A stretch of DNA of 64,000 nucleotides from Rhytidiadelphus loreus (taxonomy: Eukaryota > Streptophyta > Bryopsida > Hypnales > Hylocomiaceae), in contig OX344763.1 in the NCBI GenBank assembly GCA_947034895.1, positions 42,903,025 to 42,967,024 of the forward strand, written 5' to 3'. Position numbers and translations under genes: made by a program. The notes under the pieces were generated by a model. That model was not told where the DNA came from. It searched no databases and saw only the letters and a program-made list of their open reading frames with translations. This document shows positions 1 to 13,156 of the stretch, in pieces (the stretch's first letter is position 1; each line of letters begins with the position of its first letter).

Positions 1-601
1 GAGATAGTGACTTGGTGCAAACATGGTGAAGACTTGATGCAGGAGGAATTTTGACAATAATATAGAACATAATTGGCATCAAATTTGTAACAGTAAGTGG
101 GCCTACAAGTTTGACAATTGAACAAAGAGAGTGTTTTATAAGAAAAACATTTATTTGAAAGTCTCTCAACAAAGAGGTATTGTAAAAAACAGTATATAGC
201 TAAAGTTCTAGCCAACCTATTTGTGCCTAATTGCAAATTGAAGTGAAGGAAGTGAATGGAAGGAGTTTCAACTCGCATCGAGTTGAGATAGAGGTAGAAA
301 GTCACTTAAAACCTCCTAGAAGGATAACAGCCACTCGGGCTTGGGATTGCTTGGCTACCTCTACTCCTTCCGCATTACAATCTTCATCCATCTCGTGTTC
401 TGTGCCATGAACTTCTAGCCTTTGTGCCCGCTTTCCTAACCATTGTAAAATCCATGTCCATATCAACCTCTACACCTTTGCATTTGGCACGTACAAACTC
501 ATCTTGATTGGAAGAGCAGTGGGCAACGAGTAAGTCTACATTCTTATGAGATTTGCAAATCCTACCTTGAACTTTCTTTGTGTTCATGGTTCTATCCATT
601 C

Positions 602-1142
602 AACTCGAATCGAGTTATATGGCAAGATTAAAACCACCCTCTACTACATTTGACTTTTCGTGGGTACATCCATTTAACTCGAATCGAGTTAAATGGCAAG
701 ATTCAAACTGTCTTCTACCACAATTAACTTTTCGTGGGTGCATCCATTCAACTCGAATCGAGTTAAATGGCAAGATTCAAACTGTCTTCTACCACAATTG
801 ACTTTTCGTTGGTGCATCCATTCAACTCAAATCGAGTTAAATGGCAAGATTCAAATTGTCTTCTCCTACAATTGACTTTTCGTGGGTGCATCCATTCAAC
901 TCGAATCGAGTTAAATGGCAAGATTCAAATTGTCTTCTCCTACAATTGACTTTTCGTGGGTGCATCCATTCAACTCGAATCGAGTTAAATGGCAAGATTC
1001 AAATTGTCTTCTACTACAATTGACTTTTGTGGGTGCATGCATTCAACTTGAATCGAGTTAAATGGCAAGATTCAAACTGTCTTCTACTACAATTGAGTGT
1101 ATTGACTTTTTGTGGATGCATCCATTCAACTCGAATCGAGTT
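602..1142. repeat. 74-bp tandem repeat with internal dyad, left copy
   Basis: Eight units start at about 602, 676, 750, 824, 898, 972, 1045 and 1128, so the period is 74 bases with one 73-base and one longer unit. Each carries the odd-length palindrome AACTCGAATCGAGTT or a one-base variant (units 4 and 7), followed by a conserved AT-rich spacer. A lone relative, AACTCGCATCGAGTT, sits at 270-284. The unit length and the dyad suggest protein-binding sites or a minisatellite; no function can be read from the sequence. Confidence 0.9.
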
Positions 1143-2317
1143 AAATGGAAAGATTCAAACTTCTATTACAATTGATTTTTCATAGTGGAGTAGCATTGCT
1201 ATTTAATAATTCCGAAATTTGCGGCGATAATATCGGAAACTCTTGCATACGCACTACCGATTTAAAAAATGAAGCACCGACACAATTGGATTGCAAAATT
1301 GAAATCAACTTCATCGATCATCAATGCACTCCAAAGTGAAATCTCATGAGCAGTACAAATCAAAATTTGCATCCTATTCACAGGTCAAAACTTGTATCTG
1401 GTGGCGATTCAAAGAATGTCATGTGTCCTAATCTTGAAACTCTATACTGGATTCCAAGAGAAACAAAAATTTAGAAATAAACCTGGACCCTTCAATGCGT
1501 TCTTTGGAAGTCAACAGTCAATATCTTACCAAAAAACATTGAGGGTTTGGTACCCTCCAAAAGAACTCCTTGACTATGAGCAACAAAAGTGTAAATAACA
1601 CAATCGCATAAACACGGAGGCGTAGGAAACAGAGTGGCGTAGAAACACAAGGAGAAATAAAAAAGAAACTTGAGCTATAGAGGTTCAAAAACATAGAAGT
1701 GCATACATACACGCACATGAACACACACTAGCACAAACACAAGAAGCAATGAAAAAAGAATCTTTTCAACCGCACATCAAGACTTATAGACAATTAGGCG
1801 GGAAGATTATGGCGCCAATTGCACTAAAGAATTTCAAATTCTCAACTTTCATCCATGAAATTATAATAGGATCCACAAAGCCCGGTAGATCTTCTTTACA
1901 ACTGTAGAGGTTAAAAAAGGACTAAAAATTTATAAGACAACAATTGATTCCCATACCAAATTTGGATTTGACATTATTGTACAGATGGGTTTTTTGTATT
2001 GTACAAACTTGCAAATAGTAAATATTAAAAAAAAAAATATTTTCTATTATATTCCACATTATATATAAATTAATAAAAATGTACAAACAATGCATAGACT
2101 CTTTGTTTTCCAAAAGTGCATAATCATTAGCATTTGAAGAAAAAAACTCCTATGTCTAGGGATTTATTGTGTGTTTAGTTTAGTGTTTGTAAATTATAAT
2201 TAGACCCAATTCAACTTATGAATGACTTAAAAAATTAAAAACATGAACTTATAATTACACCTAATCCAACTTATGAGTATCATAAAAATTAATTAATTAA
2301 TTAATTAAATAAATAAA

Positions 2318-2321
<4 letters not shown>

Positions 2322-2406
<85 letters not shown>
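2322..2406. repeat. (TA)n microsatellite, long allele
   Basis: About 42 uninterrupted TA dinucleotides. The mirror tract in the other arm is 44 bases shorter, and this is the only difference I found between the two arms. Confidence 0.95.
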
Positions 2407-2408
<2 letters not shown>

Positions 2409-3119
2409 GATGCATGTGCACATTCATGCCTACACAATTTCATTATATTCAACTTACATATTTAGTTTTGTCTATATTTTATGGCATAAATAAATTCTAG
2501 TTGGCTATGATATTTTAAATTTGGCATTTTGTAAATTGAAATTGGACCCAATCCAACTTATGAGTATTGTAAAAAAAAAAATTTAATGTTGTGCATGTGT
2601 GCAAATAGGCCAAATATGGGCCATAAAATTAATTTTAAAATCTATATATAATAACACAAAATCATTAATATTTTCCTAGTTTGGATTTTGGTTTTGTTTA
2701 TATGTTCATGACTTCATGACATGAATGAACTATGAAGAAAATTTGGACACCATACTCTAAATTTAGCATTTGTATATTACAATTAGACTCATTTCAATTT
2801 ATATGTACTATTAAAAAATTTAAATTTTTTGCAATGCATGCACATAAATAGGCTTTGCTTTGAGTTAGTGAAATAATTTGAATATCCTATTTCAATTTTG
2901 TATTTTGTTTATAAATCAATGTGATGAATAATAGATGATTTGGATGACTTTTTAATTTCTACAAACGGCATAGGAGAGGAGGTGTTTACATAAATCTCTA
3001 CTTTTGATAATGTAGTTATGATTCTAATTTTGTATGTATCTAATTTTCACAATAATTATGCAATGTTTCTATTACAATGCATTCTTTTTTTCCTAATAGT
3101 AAATGATTGGAATTCTTTT

Positions 3120-3960
3120 TAAAATTTTCTATACATAAGAAAATAATTTTTGTACATATATGACGTTATTAGTTCAAAAAAGTAAAAAGAAGTTTATATA
3201 ACTATAATTTCATTAAGTTTATGGATGCATTTTTAGCCATTGTAATTGCAACATGCAATTTTTATTGTGCAAGTAATACTAATGTATACATCACTTTTGT
3301 ATGGTTTGATTTATCATAGTATTTATTATTTATTCAAGGTTTTCTTTTGAAATTTAATAATTGAAAAGAATTAGAAATCTTTAATCTTTTACCTTTTGTA
3401 CTACATTTACAACAATATGCACTATGAGATTTTGTCACTTCCATTATTTAATTCTATTTATTTTTGGAACTCATTCTTAAGATCTCACTTTTTCTAGAAT
3501 GAAGCTTGACATATACCATTTTAGTTATTTTCAAAATATTCACAACATCTTATTTTCAAGATCCAAGTGTCTAGTGTAAATGTAAGTCAAATGCCACAAG
3601 AACCTCGAAAACCATTGCATAGATAAAAATCTTTTTTTTGATATTTTACTCATAAAGATAAGATCAACAAATTACTGTCCCAATCAACAAAAAAGTGAAT
3701 CACATTAAGGTGACCAAATCAAAAGAAAAATTGAATTTTCTAATAGTGATATAATATCATTTTTGAAGGAGCTTTTTTAGGGCCCACACGTCTTGTTAAA
3801 TTTTCTATACATAAAAAAATGATATTTGTACATGTATGATTTTATTAGTTCAAAAAAGTAAAAGGAAGTTTATATAATTGTAATTTCATTAAGTTTATGG
3901 ATGAATTTTTAGCCATTGTAATTGCAATATGCAATTTTTATTGTGCAAATAATGCTAAAA
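3120..3960 (+). repeat. Diverged direct duplication inside the arm
   Basis: About 155 bases at 3,120-3,275 recur with scattered substitutions at 3,797-3,955, both beginning AAATTTTCTATACATAA. The spacing is about 680 bases. The mirror copies lie in the right arm. Further out, roughly 2,187-2,850 holds three older, loosely related units around an 'aattrgacccaatycaactta' core. Nothing coding is visible. Confidence 0.7.
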
Positions 3961-4075
3961 TTCTATTTCTTTTTTTATGAAAATGATTAAAAAGTTATTT
4001 GTTCGATTTGAATTTTGAATAAAATTTAGAAATAAATTTAGAAAAGGTTGAACTTGGGCTATCATACTGATATGT

Positions 4076-7000
4076 ACAATTAGACAAGAATTGGATCAAA
4101 TCACTCTAAAATGGACTAAAATAGAATTTTGACAATTATTTTTGGTTGTTCAATTTATTTATTTTTACAGTTTTCATATTTAATCTACAACTATTAATTT
4201 CTCTAGTCTTTTTTCTATTAGTATTGTATTTTAGGGTTAAGATTAGCATGGGTTTTTTAATGAGGAAAACCTTCTAATTGAATTTTGGATATGAAGCTTG
4301 TTTACTTTTACAATGGTAGAATAAATACCTCTTATCTAATGAATATTATTATGATAGATCCCAAAGAATATATGTTATTACATAATCATATGATAGAATT
4401 GAAAAAAGAATTTCTACTATAATTTGAAGACTTTCATATTTTGTATGATATTCTAAAGTAAAAGCATTTGAACATCCATATTAAAATAAAGAACAACATC
4501 ATGGATCACTAAAGTTGCATGTAGTGTATTTGGTTTTTCATTAGTTGATTTCGATATTAGTCATCAAAATGATTTAAAAAAAATTCTATCACAACTAATC
4601 AAATGTTGCTTACAAATTCTAATTTCTATTTTAATTTGAAAATTTGAGAATTTGAATATGCTATTTGAATTTGAACTTTGGGCCTATAATCATGGTCTCT
4701 TGATATTTTAATAATAAAACAACATAAAAATTTAATTTGCACCATTATATTTTACAATGCAATGTAAATCTATGGTGAATTAAAAAAATATTAAGCTTAT
4801 TTGCATATGATATGAATTTCTTTACCTATTTTTTTAATAAATTGCCAATGATTTCAAATGTTTACAAAAAAGTCTAGAAGTCTTATAACTGATAGAAGAC
4901 ATGCAATTTCATCCCAAAAAATTAAAAATAATTTTTTCTTAAAATTTAATTGCAAAATAGATCATGCAAAATTAAAAGTTTGACCACGTGGTCTTAGGCC
5001 CCAATGTTTTATGGTTAAAGATTCAAGCATTAGCTAGCTAAGTGCTCACATGAACTCATATACGCTTTCATTTCTTGCTTTGCCTCTTGCATAGCTTCTC
5101 ACTTCTACATTGAAAAAATGGAAAGATAATCATGGAAATGATGGTGAATAAATAGTTAGGAACTATTGATGAAATTTTTTTAACCCCTAACCTTCAACTT
5201 TGCTTTTAGTACACATTGATCTAGCATGCTATATCTAACTATTTTGGTGAGTTAATCTTGCATTGAAAAATCTTGGTGAGTTCAACTATGAAAAATGATT
5301 TGTTTTTGAAGCTAGGGGTTACGTTCATCAAATTCAATTCAAGCAAACTATAATAGTTATATTTGAAATCTTGAATTTAGAAACTTTGAGCTTTCAAAAT
5401 ATAAATTCAATACAAAAAATTGAATATAGTCAATGTTAAACCATCATAAACGTGTTGAATAATTTTATACCAAAATATCATACATAATTTTTCATATTTT
5501 ATTATCAAATCATGAATGAAATGAAAAATTAATTGAAGAGACAAAAAGAAAATAGAAAAACAACATGCAAATATCCAAGAATAGGAAAGAAAATGAAAAT
5601 TGGTAGAGAGGAATGAAAATGGAAGTACAAAATGCTAAATTCAAAATATCATGTCCAAATTGCTTTCTCTCATTTTATAATTGATGAAACTATAAACTAA
5701 TCCAAAATCCTAAGCTAAATACAATGAATTTGTGTAATATTTATAGGTTTAAAATCCTAGTTGAATATAATGAACTAGTGTATTATTCATAGTTCTTAGA
5801 ACTATTTTAAGAATCCATGGTCAATATTTGTACATGCATGCTTTATTTTTTTAAATTCAATACTCATCAATTGGATTGGATCTAATATTGTGATTCACAA
5901 AAAATTGAAAATACAATACAATAAAGCATTTCCTAAATATAGGAGTTTTTTCTTTCAAATATTTATGTGCAATTTTTGAAAATAAAGTGTATAATATATT
6001 CATGTGTTTAAAAACACTAGAATTTAACAATGCAGAAATTATTTTTTCTAAAAACATTTGATTTGCATTTTAGTGTAGTAGAAACTAAAATAATTTGCAC
6101 AACAATGACAAAATACATAGAGTTATTTTTGCTACACCCATGGATGAATATTTTTTTGGAGTACAATGCTTGCATTAGTTCTGACGGGGTGGTTTAACAC
6201 AACAAACAATTAGTACTATCCCTTTTATTATGCTAGATTGAACATTCACTTATAAGATTATGATATCATTCAATGGAAAAAATCAAGTTAAACTTTTAGA
6301 TGTGTGAAAAAATAAAATAAAAAATCAACTACTCTAAAAAGAAAATCAACAACTATAGCTCTCATTTGATAGCACTAATCTAAGTTATAAAATGCCATGA
6401 TCATTATAAGTTGGTGATTGTCAAATCCAAGCGCTTTTGTTAGATAAGACATTTAGAATTATTTGTAACAATAGCTTCACTCATAGCTTCAAGAGATGGA
6501 TAGACCTTTTGATATGGATTAAAAAATGGATGACATTCATAAGTTTGTCATTTGCATCCAATGAAATCACGACTATAGTTACAATTCTTTGTATAAGACT
6601 AGAAGCATTATCTTGTGCAACTCATTTTGATCATCATTGTCTTCCTGATGTCATTCCTAACAACTTTGCAATTGCTAGTATAAAATCATGAACTTCAAGT
6701 TAGAAGCTCTTCTTTGAAAGAAATTTTGTGCCGTGGAATAATTGAAAACTGGCCCCCTTAAAATTAGTCGGAACTCTAAAATGACCATCTAGGCGTGACA
6801 AAAAGCTAATTCCACTGGTTAATCAATAGAGTCTAAGAAATTTTGACTTGATGTATCCTAATTATACAAAGCAATGTATATAAGTTAATGTTCATTATTA
6901 TTCAAAACATGTGAATCAATCCTCGAAAATAGAAGTTACTTGATTAAGATAAAAAATTCATCCCAAAGTGGGACTCTTCATCCCAAAATATTGCATGATT

Positions 7001-7139
7001 ATTATTACATCTCACAAATTTAATGCTTCTCCTTTTGATAAATATTCAAAGTTCAAATAATTTCAAAGCAAGTCAATAAAGCTTCCTTTCTTTCCTTAAA
7101 AATCTACTTTTAAAAATAAACTCACTCCAATCTTAATGA
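4076..7139. other. Unique spacer (loop) of the palindrome
   Basis: This 3.06 kb of very AT-rich DNA separates the two arms and is not itself inverted. The longest frame (84 codons, about 6,437-6,691) has the composition of translated AT-rich noise and no recognisable motif. I see no gene, RNA gene or transposon end here. Confidence 0.7.
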
Positions 7140-8806
7140 ACATATCAGTATGATAGCCCAAGTTCAACCTTTTCTAAATTTATTTCTAAATTTTATTCAA
7201 AATTCAAATCGAACAAATAACTTTTTAATCATTTTCATAAAAAAAGAAATAGAATTTTAGCATTATTTGCACAATAAAAATTGCATATTGCAATTACAAT
7301 GGCTAAAAATTCATCCATAAACTTAATGAAATTACAATTATATAAACTTCCTTTTACTTTTTTGAACTAATAAAATCATACATGTACAAATATCATTTTT
7401 TTATGTATAGAAAATTTAACAAGACGTGTGGGCCCTAAAAAAGCTCCTTCAAAAATGATATTATATCACTATTAGAAAATTCAATTTTTCTTTTGATTTG
7501 GTCACCTTAATGTGATTCACTTTTTTGTTGATTGGGACAGTAATTTGTTGATCTTATCTTTATGAGTAAAATATCAAAAAAAAGATTTTTATCTATGCAA
7601 TGGTTTTCGAGGTTCTTGTGGCATTTGACTTACATTTACACTAGACACTTGGATCTTGAAAATAAGATGTTGTGAATATTTTGAAAATAACTAAAATGGT
7701 ATATGTCAAGCTTCATTCTAGAAAAAGTGAGATCTTAAGAATGAGTTCCAAAAATAAATAGAATTAAATAATGGAAGTGACAAAATCTCATAGTGCATAT
7801 TGTTGTAAATGTAGTACAAAAGGTAAAAGATTAAAGATTTCTAATTCTTTTCAATTATTAAATTTCAAAAGAAAACCTTGAATAAATAATAAATACTATG
7901 ATAAATCAAACCATACAAAAGTGATGTATACATTAGTATTACTTGCACAATAAAAATTGCATGTTGCAATTACAATGGCTAAAAATGCATCCATAAACTT
8001 AATGAAATTATAGTTATATAAACTTCTTTTTACTTTTTTGAACTAATAACGTCATATATGTACAAAAATTATTTTCTTATGTATAGAAAATTTTAAAAAG
8101 AATTCCAATCATTTACTATTAGGAAAAAAAGAATGCATTGTAATAGAAACATTGCATAATTATTGTGAAAATTAGATACATACAAAATTAGAATCATAAC
8201 TACATTATCAAAAGTAGAGATTTATGTAAACACCTCCTCTCCTATGCCGTTTGTAGAAATTAAAAAGTCATCCAAATCATCTATTATTCATCACATTGAT
8301 TTATAAACAAAATACAAAATTGAAATAGGATATTCAAATTATTTCACTAACTCAAAGCAAAGCCTATTTATGTGCATGCATTGCAAAAAATTTAAATTTT
8401 TTAATAGTACATATAAATTGAAATGAGTCTAATTGTAATATACAAATGCTAAATTTAGAGTATGGTGTCCAAATTTTCTTCATAGTTCATTCATGTCATG
8501 AAGTCATGAACATATAAACAAAACCAAAATCCAAACTAGGAAAATATTAATGATTTTGTGTTATTATATATAGATTTTAAAATTAATTTTATGGCCCATA
8601 TTTGGCCTATTTGCACACATGCACAACATTAAATTTTTTTTTTTACAATACTCATAAGTTGGATTGGGTCCAATTTCAATTTACAAAATGCCAAATTTAA
8701 AATATCATAGCCAACTAGAATTTATTTATGCCATAAAATATAGACAAAACTAAATATGTAAGTTGAATATAATGAAATTGTGTAGGCATGAATGTGCACA
8801 TGCATC

Positions 8807-8808
<2 letters not shown>

Positions 8809-8849
<41 letters not shown>
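8809..8849. repeat. (TA)n microsatellite, short allele
   Basis: About 20 TA units, mirror of the longer tract at 2,322-2,406. The 44-base difference shifts the coordinate sum of the palindrome between its outer and inner parts. Confidence 0.95.
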
Positions 8850-8853
<4 letters not shown>

Positions 8854-10028
8854 TTTATTTATTTAATTAATTAATTAATTAATTTTTATGATACTCATAA
8901 GTTGGATTAGGTGTAATTATAAGTTCATGTTTTTAATTTTTTAAGTCATTCATAAGTTGAATTGGGTCTAATTATAATTTACAAACACTAAACTAAACAC
9001 ACAATAAATCCCTAGACATAGGAGTTTTTTTCTTCAAATGCTAATGATTATGCACTTTTGGAAAACAAAGAGTCTATGCATTGTTTGTACATTTTTATTA
9101 ATTTATATATAATGTGGAATATAATAGAAAATATTTTTTTTTTTAATATTTACTATTTGCAAGTTTGTACAATACAAAAAACCCATCTGTACAATAATGT
9201 CAAATCCAAATTTGGTATGGGAATCAATTGTTGTCTTATAAATTTTTAGTCCTTTTTTAACCTCTACAGTTGTAAAGAAGATCTACCGGGCTTTGTGGAT
9301 CCTATTATAATTTCATGGATGAAAGTTGAGAATTTGAAATTCTTTAGTGCAATTGGCGCCATAATCTTCCCGCCTAATTGTCTATAAGTCTTGATGTGCG
9401 GTTGAAAAGATTCTTTTTTCATTGCTTCTTGTGTTTGTGCTAGTGTGTGTTCATGTGCGTGTATGTATGCACTTCTATGTTTTTGAACCTCTATAGCTCA
9501 AGTTTCTTTTTTATTTCTCCTTGTGTTTCTACGCCACTCTGTTTCCTACGCCTCCGTGTTTATGCGATTGTGTTATTTACACTTTTGTTGCTCATAGTCA
9601 AGGAGTTCTTTTGGAGGGTACCAAACCCTCAATGTTTTTTGGTAAGATATTGACTGTTGACTTCCAAAGAACGCATTGAAGGGTCCAGGTTTATTTCTAA
9701 ATTTTTGTTTCTCTTGGAATCCAGTATAGAGTTTCAAGATTAGGACACATGACATTCTTTGAATCGCCACCAGATACAAGTTTTGACCTGTGAATAGGAT
9801 GCAAATTTTGATTTGTACTGCTCATGAGATTTCACTTTGGAGTGCATTGATGATCGATGAAGTTGATTTCAATTTTGCAATCCAATTGTGTCGGTGCTTC
9901 ATTTTTTAAATCGGTAGTGCGTATGCAAGAGTTTCCGATATTATCGCCGCAAATTTCGGAATTATTAAATAGCAATGCTACTCCACTATGAAAAATCAAT
10001 TGTAATAGAAGTTTGAATCTTTCCATTT

Positions 10029-10569
10029 AACTCGATTCGAGTTGAATGGATGCATCCACAAAAAGTCAATACACTCAATTGTAGTAGAAGACAGTTTGAA
10101 TCTTGCCATTTAACTCGATTCAAGTTGAATGCATGCACCCACAAAAGTCAATTGTAGTAGAAGACAATTTGAATCTTGCCATTTAACTCGATTCGAGTTG
10201 AATGGATGCACCCACGAAAAGTCAATTGTAGGAGAAGACAATTTGAATCTTGCCATTTAACTCGATTCGAGTTGAATGGATGCACCCACGAAAAGTCAAT
10301 TGTAGGAGAAGACAATTTGAATCTTGCCATTTAACTCGATTTGAGTTGAATGGATGCACCAACGAAAAGTCAATTGTGGTAGAAGACAGTTTGAATCTTG
10401 CCATTTAACTCGATTCGAGTTGAATGGATGCACCCACGAAAAGTTAATTGTGGTAGAAGACAGTTTGAATCTTGCCATTTAACTCGATTCGAGTTAAATG
10501 GATGTACCCACGAAAAGTCAAATGTAGTAGAGGGTGGTTTTAATCTTGCCATATAACTCGATTCGAGTT
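10029..10569. repeat. 74-bp tandem repeat with internal dyad, right copy
   Basis: Mirror image of the array at 602-1,142 with the same eight units and the same unit variants, so the array existed before the inverted duplication or has been homogenised since. Confidence 0.9.
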
Positions 10570-11170
10570 GAATGGATAGAACCATGAACACAAAGAAAGT
10601 TCAAGGTAGGATTTGCAAATCTCATAAGAATGTAGACTTACTCGTTGCCCACTGCTCTTCCAATCAAGATGAGTTTGTACGTGCCAAATGCAAAGGTGTA
10701 GAGGTTGATATGGACATGGATTTTACAATGGTTAGGAAAGCGGGCACAAAGGCTAGAAGTTCATGGCACAGAACACGAGATGGATGAAGATTGTAATGCG
10801 GAAGGAGTAGAGGTAGCCAAGCAATCCCAAGCCCGAGTGGCTGTTATCCTTCTAGGAGGTTTTAAGTGACTTTCTACCTCTATCTCAACTCGATGCGAGT
10901 TGAAACTCCTTCCATTCACTTCCTTCACTTCAATTTGCAATTAGGCACAAATAGGTTGGCTAGAACTTTAGCTATATACTGTTTTTTACAATACCTCTTT
11001 GTTGAGAGACTTTCAAATAAATGTTTTTCTTATAAAACACTCTCTTTGTTCAATTGTCAAACTTGTAGGCCCACTTACTGTTACAAATTTGATGCCAATT
11101 ATGTTCTATATTATTGTCAAAATTCCTCCTGCATCAAGTCTTCACCATGTTTGCACCAAGTCACTATCTC

Positions 11171-13150
11171 TACATGATGATTCCTTGTTAGAATTAGATG
11201 CAATACATCCGTCATCGCCTAATTTGGAAAAAACCAAAGATGATGTTCTTGAGGCAATCTAGAAGGAGGCTAGTGACAATATTCTTGAAGACATACTTCC
11301 GTAGTTGCACATTCTTCCTTTGGAACATTGGCTAATATAATTGGTTTTTCCTTGGTTTGTGTAGTGACGAATTTTGTGATTTATTGTTATTTTTGGTAAT
11401 GGTATCTTTTTCTTTGACATCATTATTTTTCAGCACTTAAAATATGATGGACACTATAACAATTTAGTTGTCTATACATTTTGTTGTAATTCCTAAGCAA
11501 GGTACTTGACATGGTAGCAATGAGGCATGCATTCTATCAGATGAGGCAATGAACAAAGTTTTCCCCCTATTTATAGTGAGGGTGACAAAGAAATGGCTCA
11601 ATTTTGTTATGGATTTGAATGGGATACTTTGCATTTGTGAAGATTTGAAATGTCATACAAAAGACAAATGATACACCAAATTCAATGAAATATATTATGA
11701 TTTTGAAACAATCACTATTGATGTCAAATTGTCAACATAGTTACAATTTGACCCCATTGATTGATGATTCTCAAGGAGTTAATCTTGTTTGTGAGCATTT
11801 TGGTTTAGAGCACTATAAAGAGGTCTACAACCATGGAAATTTGCAAGTATATGTTCCAAGGCATATAGTCCTTGTTGCATATTTTCTGACAAGAGTAATG
11901 GGATGTATTGAAGTACAAAGTGAAGCATGGAAGGATAGGCAACTACAAGGTGAAGGGAACAAACAAAGACTTCTTTCTAAAACCATTGGATAAGTTAATC
12001 TAGATGAGGGATTCCATGTTCTCAAGTGAAAATACGATAATAGTCAACGACTATCCTATAAAGCACACAATTAACCAAGGAATGTGATTCTCTTTGATAC
12101 ATGGTCGTTTGAGGGCTATGGATCAATAGATGAGATGCTAATTAATCATCTTCTTCCTTATATTCAATGCTTGCACCCAACCAGACCCTAGAAATTGTAC
12201 CCATGTTGGAGAGACAATATTATGGGATGCTTCTTCCTAAACTAAGAGAAGGACTTAACTAAGTTTATGGAGCTCACAAAAGCAGTCAAGTATTCCAATA
12301 CTATTTTCTTTGAGTGGAAAGAGAGAAATCCTAGATCTATACATTCTTTTTTTTAAGAATTGGATAGAATCCAACACATGGAGGTCAAAGTAAAGGACTC
12401 TTGTATGTTTTTTTTTCACATTTCAGAATCACAATGACAAAGACTTGTAGCCTTGTAGGTATTGGTTGTAGTACTTTAGTTTTATTTCAATTCATTTGTA
12501 TTATATGTAGATGATGCTATGTGCATATTTGTTTTGTCCAATAAAAGGAAAAATGACTATATATCACATTGCATATTTGTAATTGTATAACTCGCCAACC
12601 AATGTTTTAATGAACTTACATTTTGTATTTGTTTCTAGTCTTTGCATGCTACTTTAGTCCTTGAATTTGACTGTGACTACAAGTGTGCTACCTCTACTTA
12701 TTCTTTCTTTGACTACAAATAGTTTGCCATATCCCGAAGAAGATTGGAGCACATCTTGTATTGAGCAACCACCACACGATTGACAATGGATTTCTTAATG
12801 ATGCTTGTCAATGGCAAGGTTGTCAATAGTCCTCAAAACAGAAGAAAGCGCCTTCACCCTTGTGAGCTCCTTTTCTACATTTAAATGCCGTCTTCAATTG
12901 ATATCACCTTGGAATTGATTTGGGCTGAATTTTGTTATGCAAAGAAATCTCTAAGTTGTAGAAATGGATGTGGTAGTTGCCCTCTAGGTTAAGGGTTTTG
13001 ATCCATTTATTTAGCAATCTAATATCTTTTTTCAGGAACAGTTGTCTAATGTTTTGGAATGTTTACTTATCTTCATATTTCATTTGTTTATGTAGGACAA
13101 TAATGTATTTTTTAAGTCTATTGTTGTGACCTGTAATGGTTTGTAAGAAA
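11171..13150. other. Intergenic stretch with decayed coding-like frames
   Basis: Several plus-strand frames look protein-like but are broken: 11,685-11,993 (102 codons, with VNLVCEHFGLEHYKEVYNHG), and a stretch near 12,075-12,240 reading roughly 'ILFDTWSFEGYGSIDEMLI' before stops. I do not recognise the protein. The most likely reading is an old transposon or retrogene remnant. No RNA gene, TIR or LTR was seen. Confidence 0.45.
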
Positions 13151-13156
13151 TGACAC

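Larger units (their letters stand above)
1..4075 (+). repeat. Left arm of a giant inverted repeat
   Basis: This arm is the reverse complement of 7,140-11,170. Paired coordinates sum to 11,171 outside the TA tract and to 11,215 inside it, and the match holds at every point I compared, including 11-base homopolymers. Position 1 already pairs with 11,170, so the arm probably continues left of the window. The inner end is near 4,075, where pairing with 7,140 stops. The arm is AT-rich and I see no credible protein gene in it; short ORFs recur in mirror image in the other arm simply because the DNA is duplicated. Confidence 0.93.
7140..11170 (-). repeat. Right arm of the giant inverted repeat
   Basis: Reverse-complement copy of 1-4,075. 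The outer boundary cannot be placed, because the partner arm is cut by the window start; the DNA from 11,171 onward is simply unpaired in this window. The arm contains the mirrored 74-bp repeat array and a short TA tract. The near-absence of divergence implies recent duplication, continuing gene conversion between arms, or an assembly artefact. Confidence 0.93.

Noticed and set aside
580..1023. Serial 60-73 residue frames (MARFKLSS...), also mirrored at 10,148-10,591
   Set aside because: They are translations of the 74-bp repeat; they overlap one another and recur only because the DNA unit is tandem.
602..1142. CRISPR-like regular repeats
   Set aside because: Repeat and spacer are both conserved across all units, there are no cas genes, and the DNA is plant nuclear.
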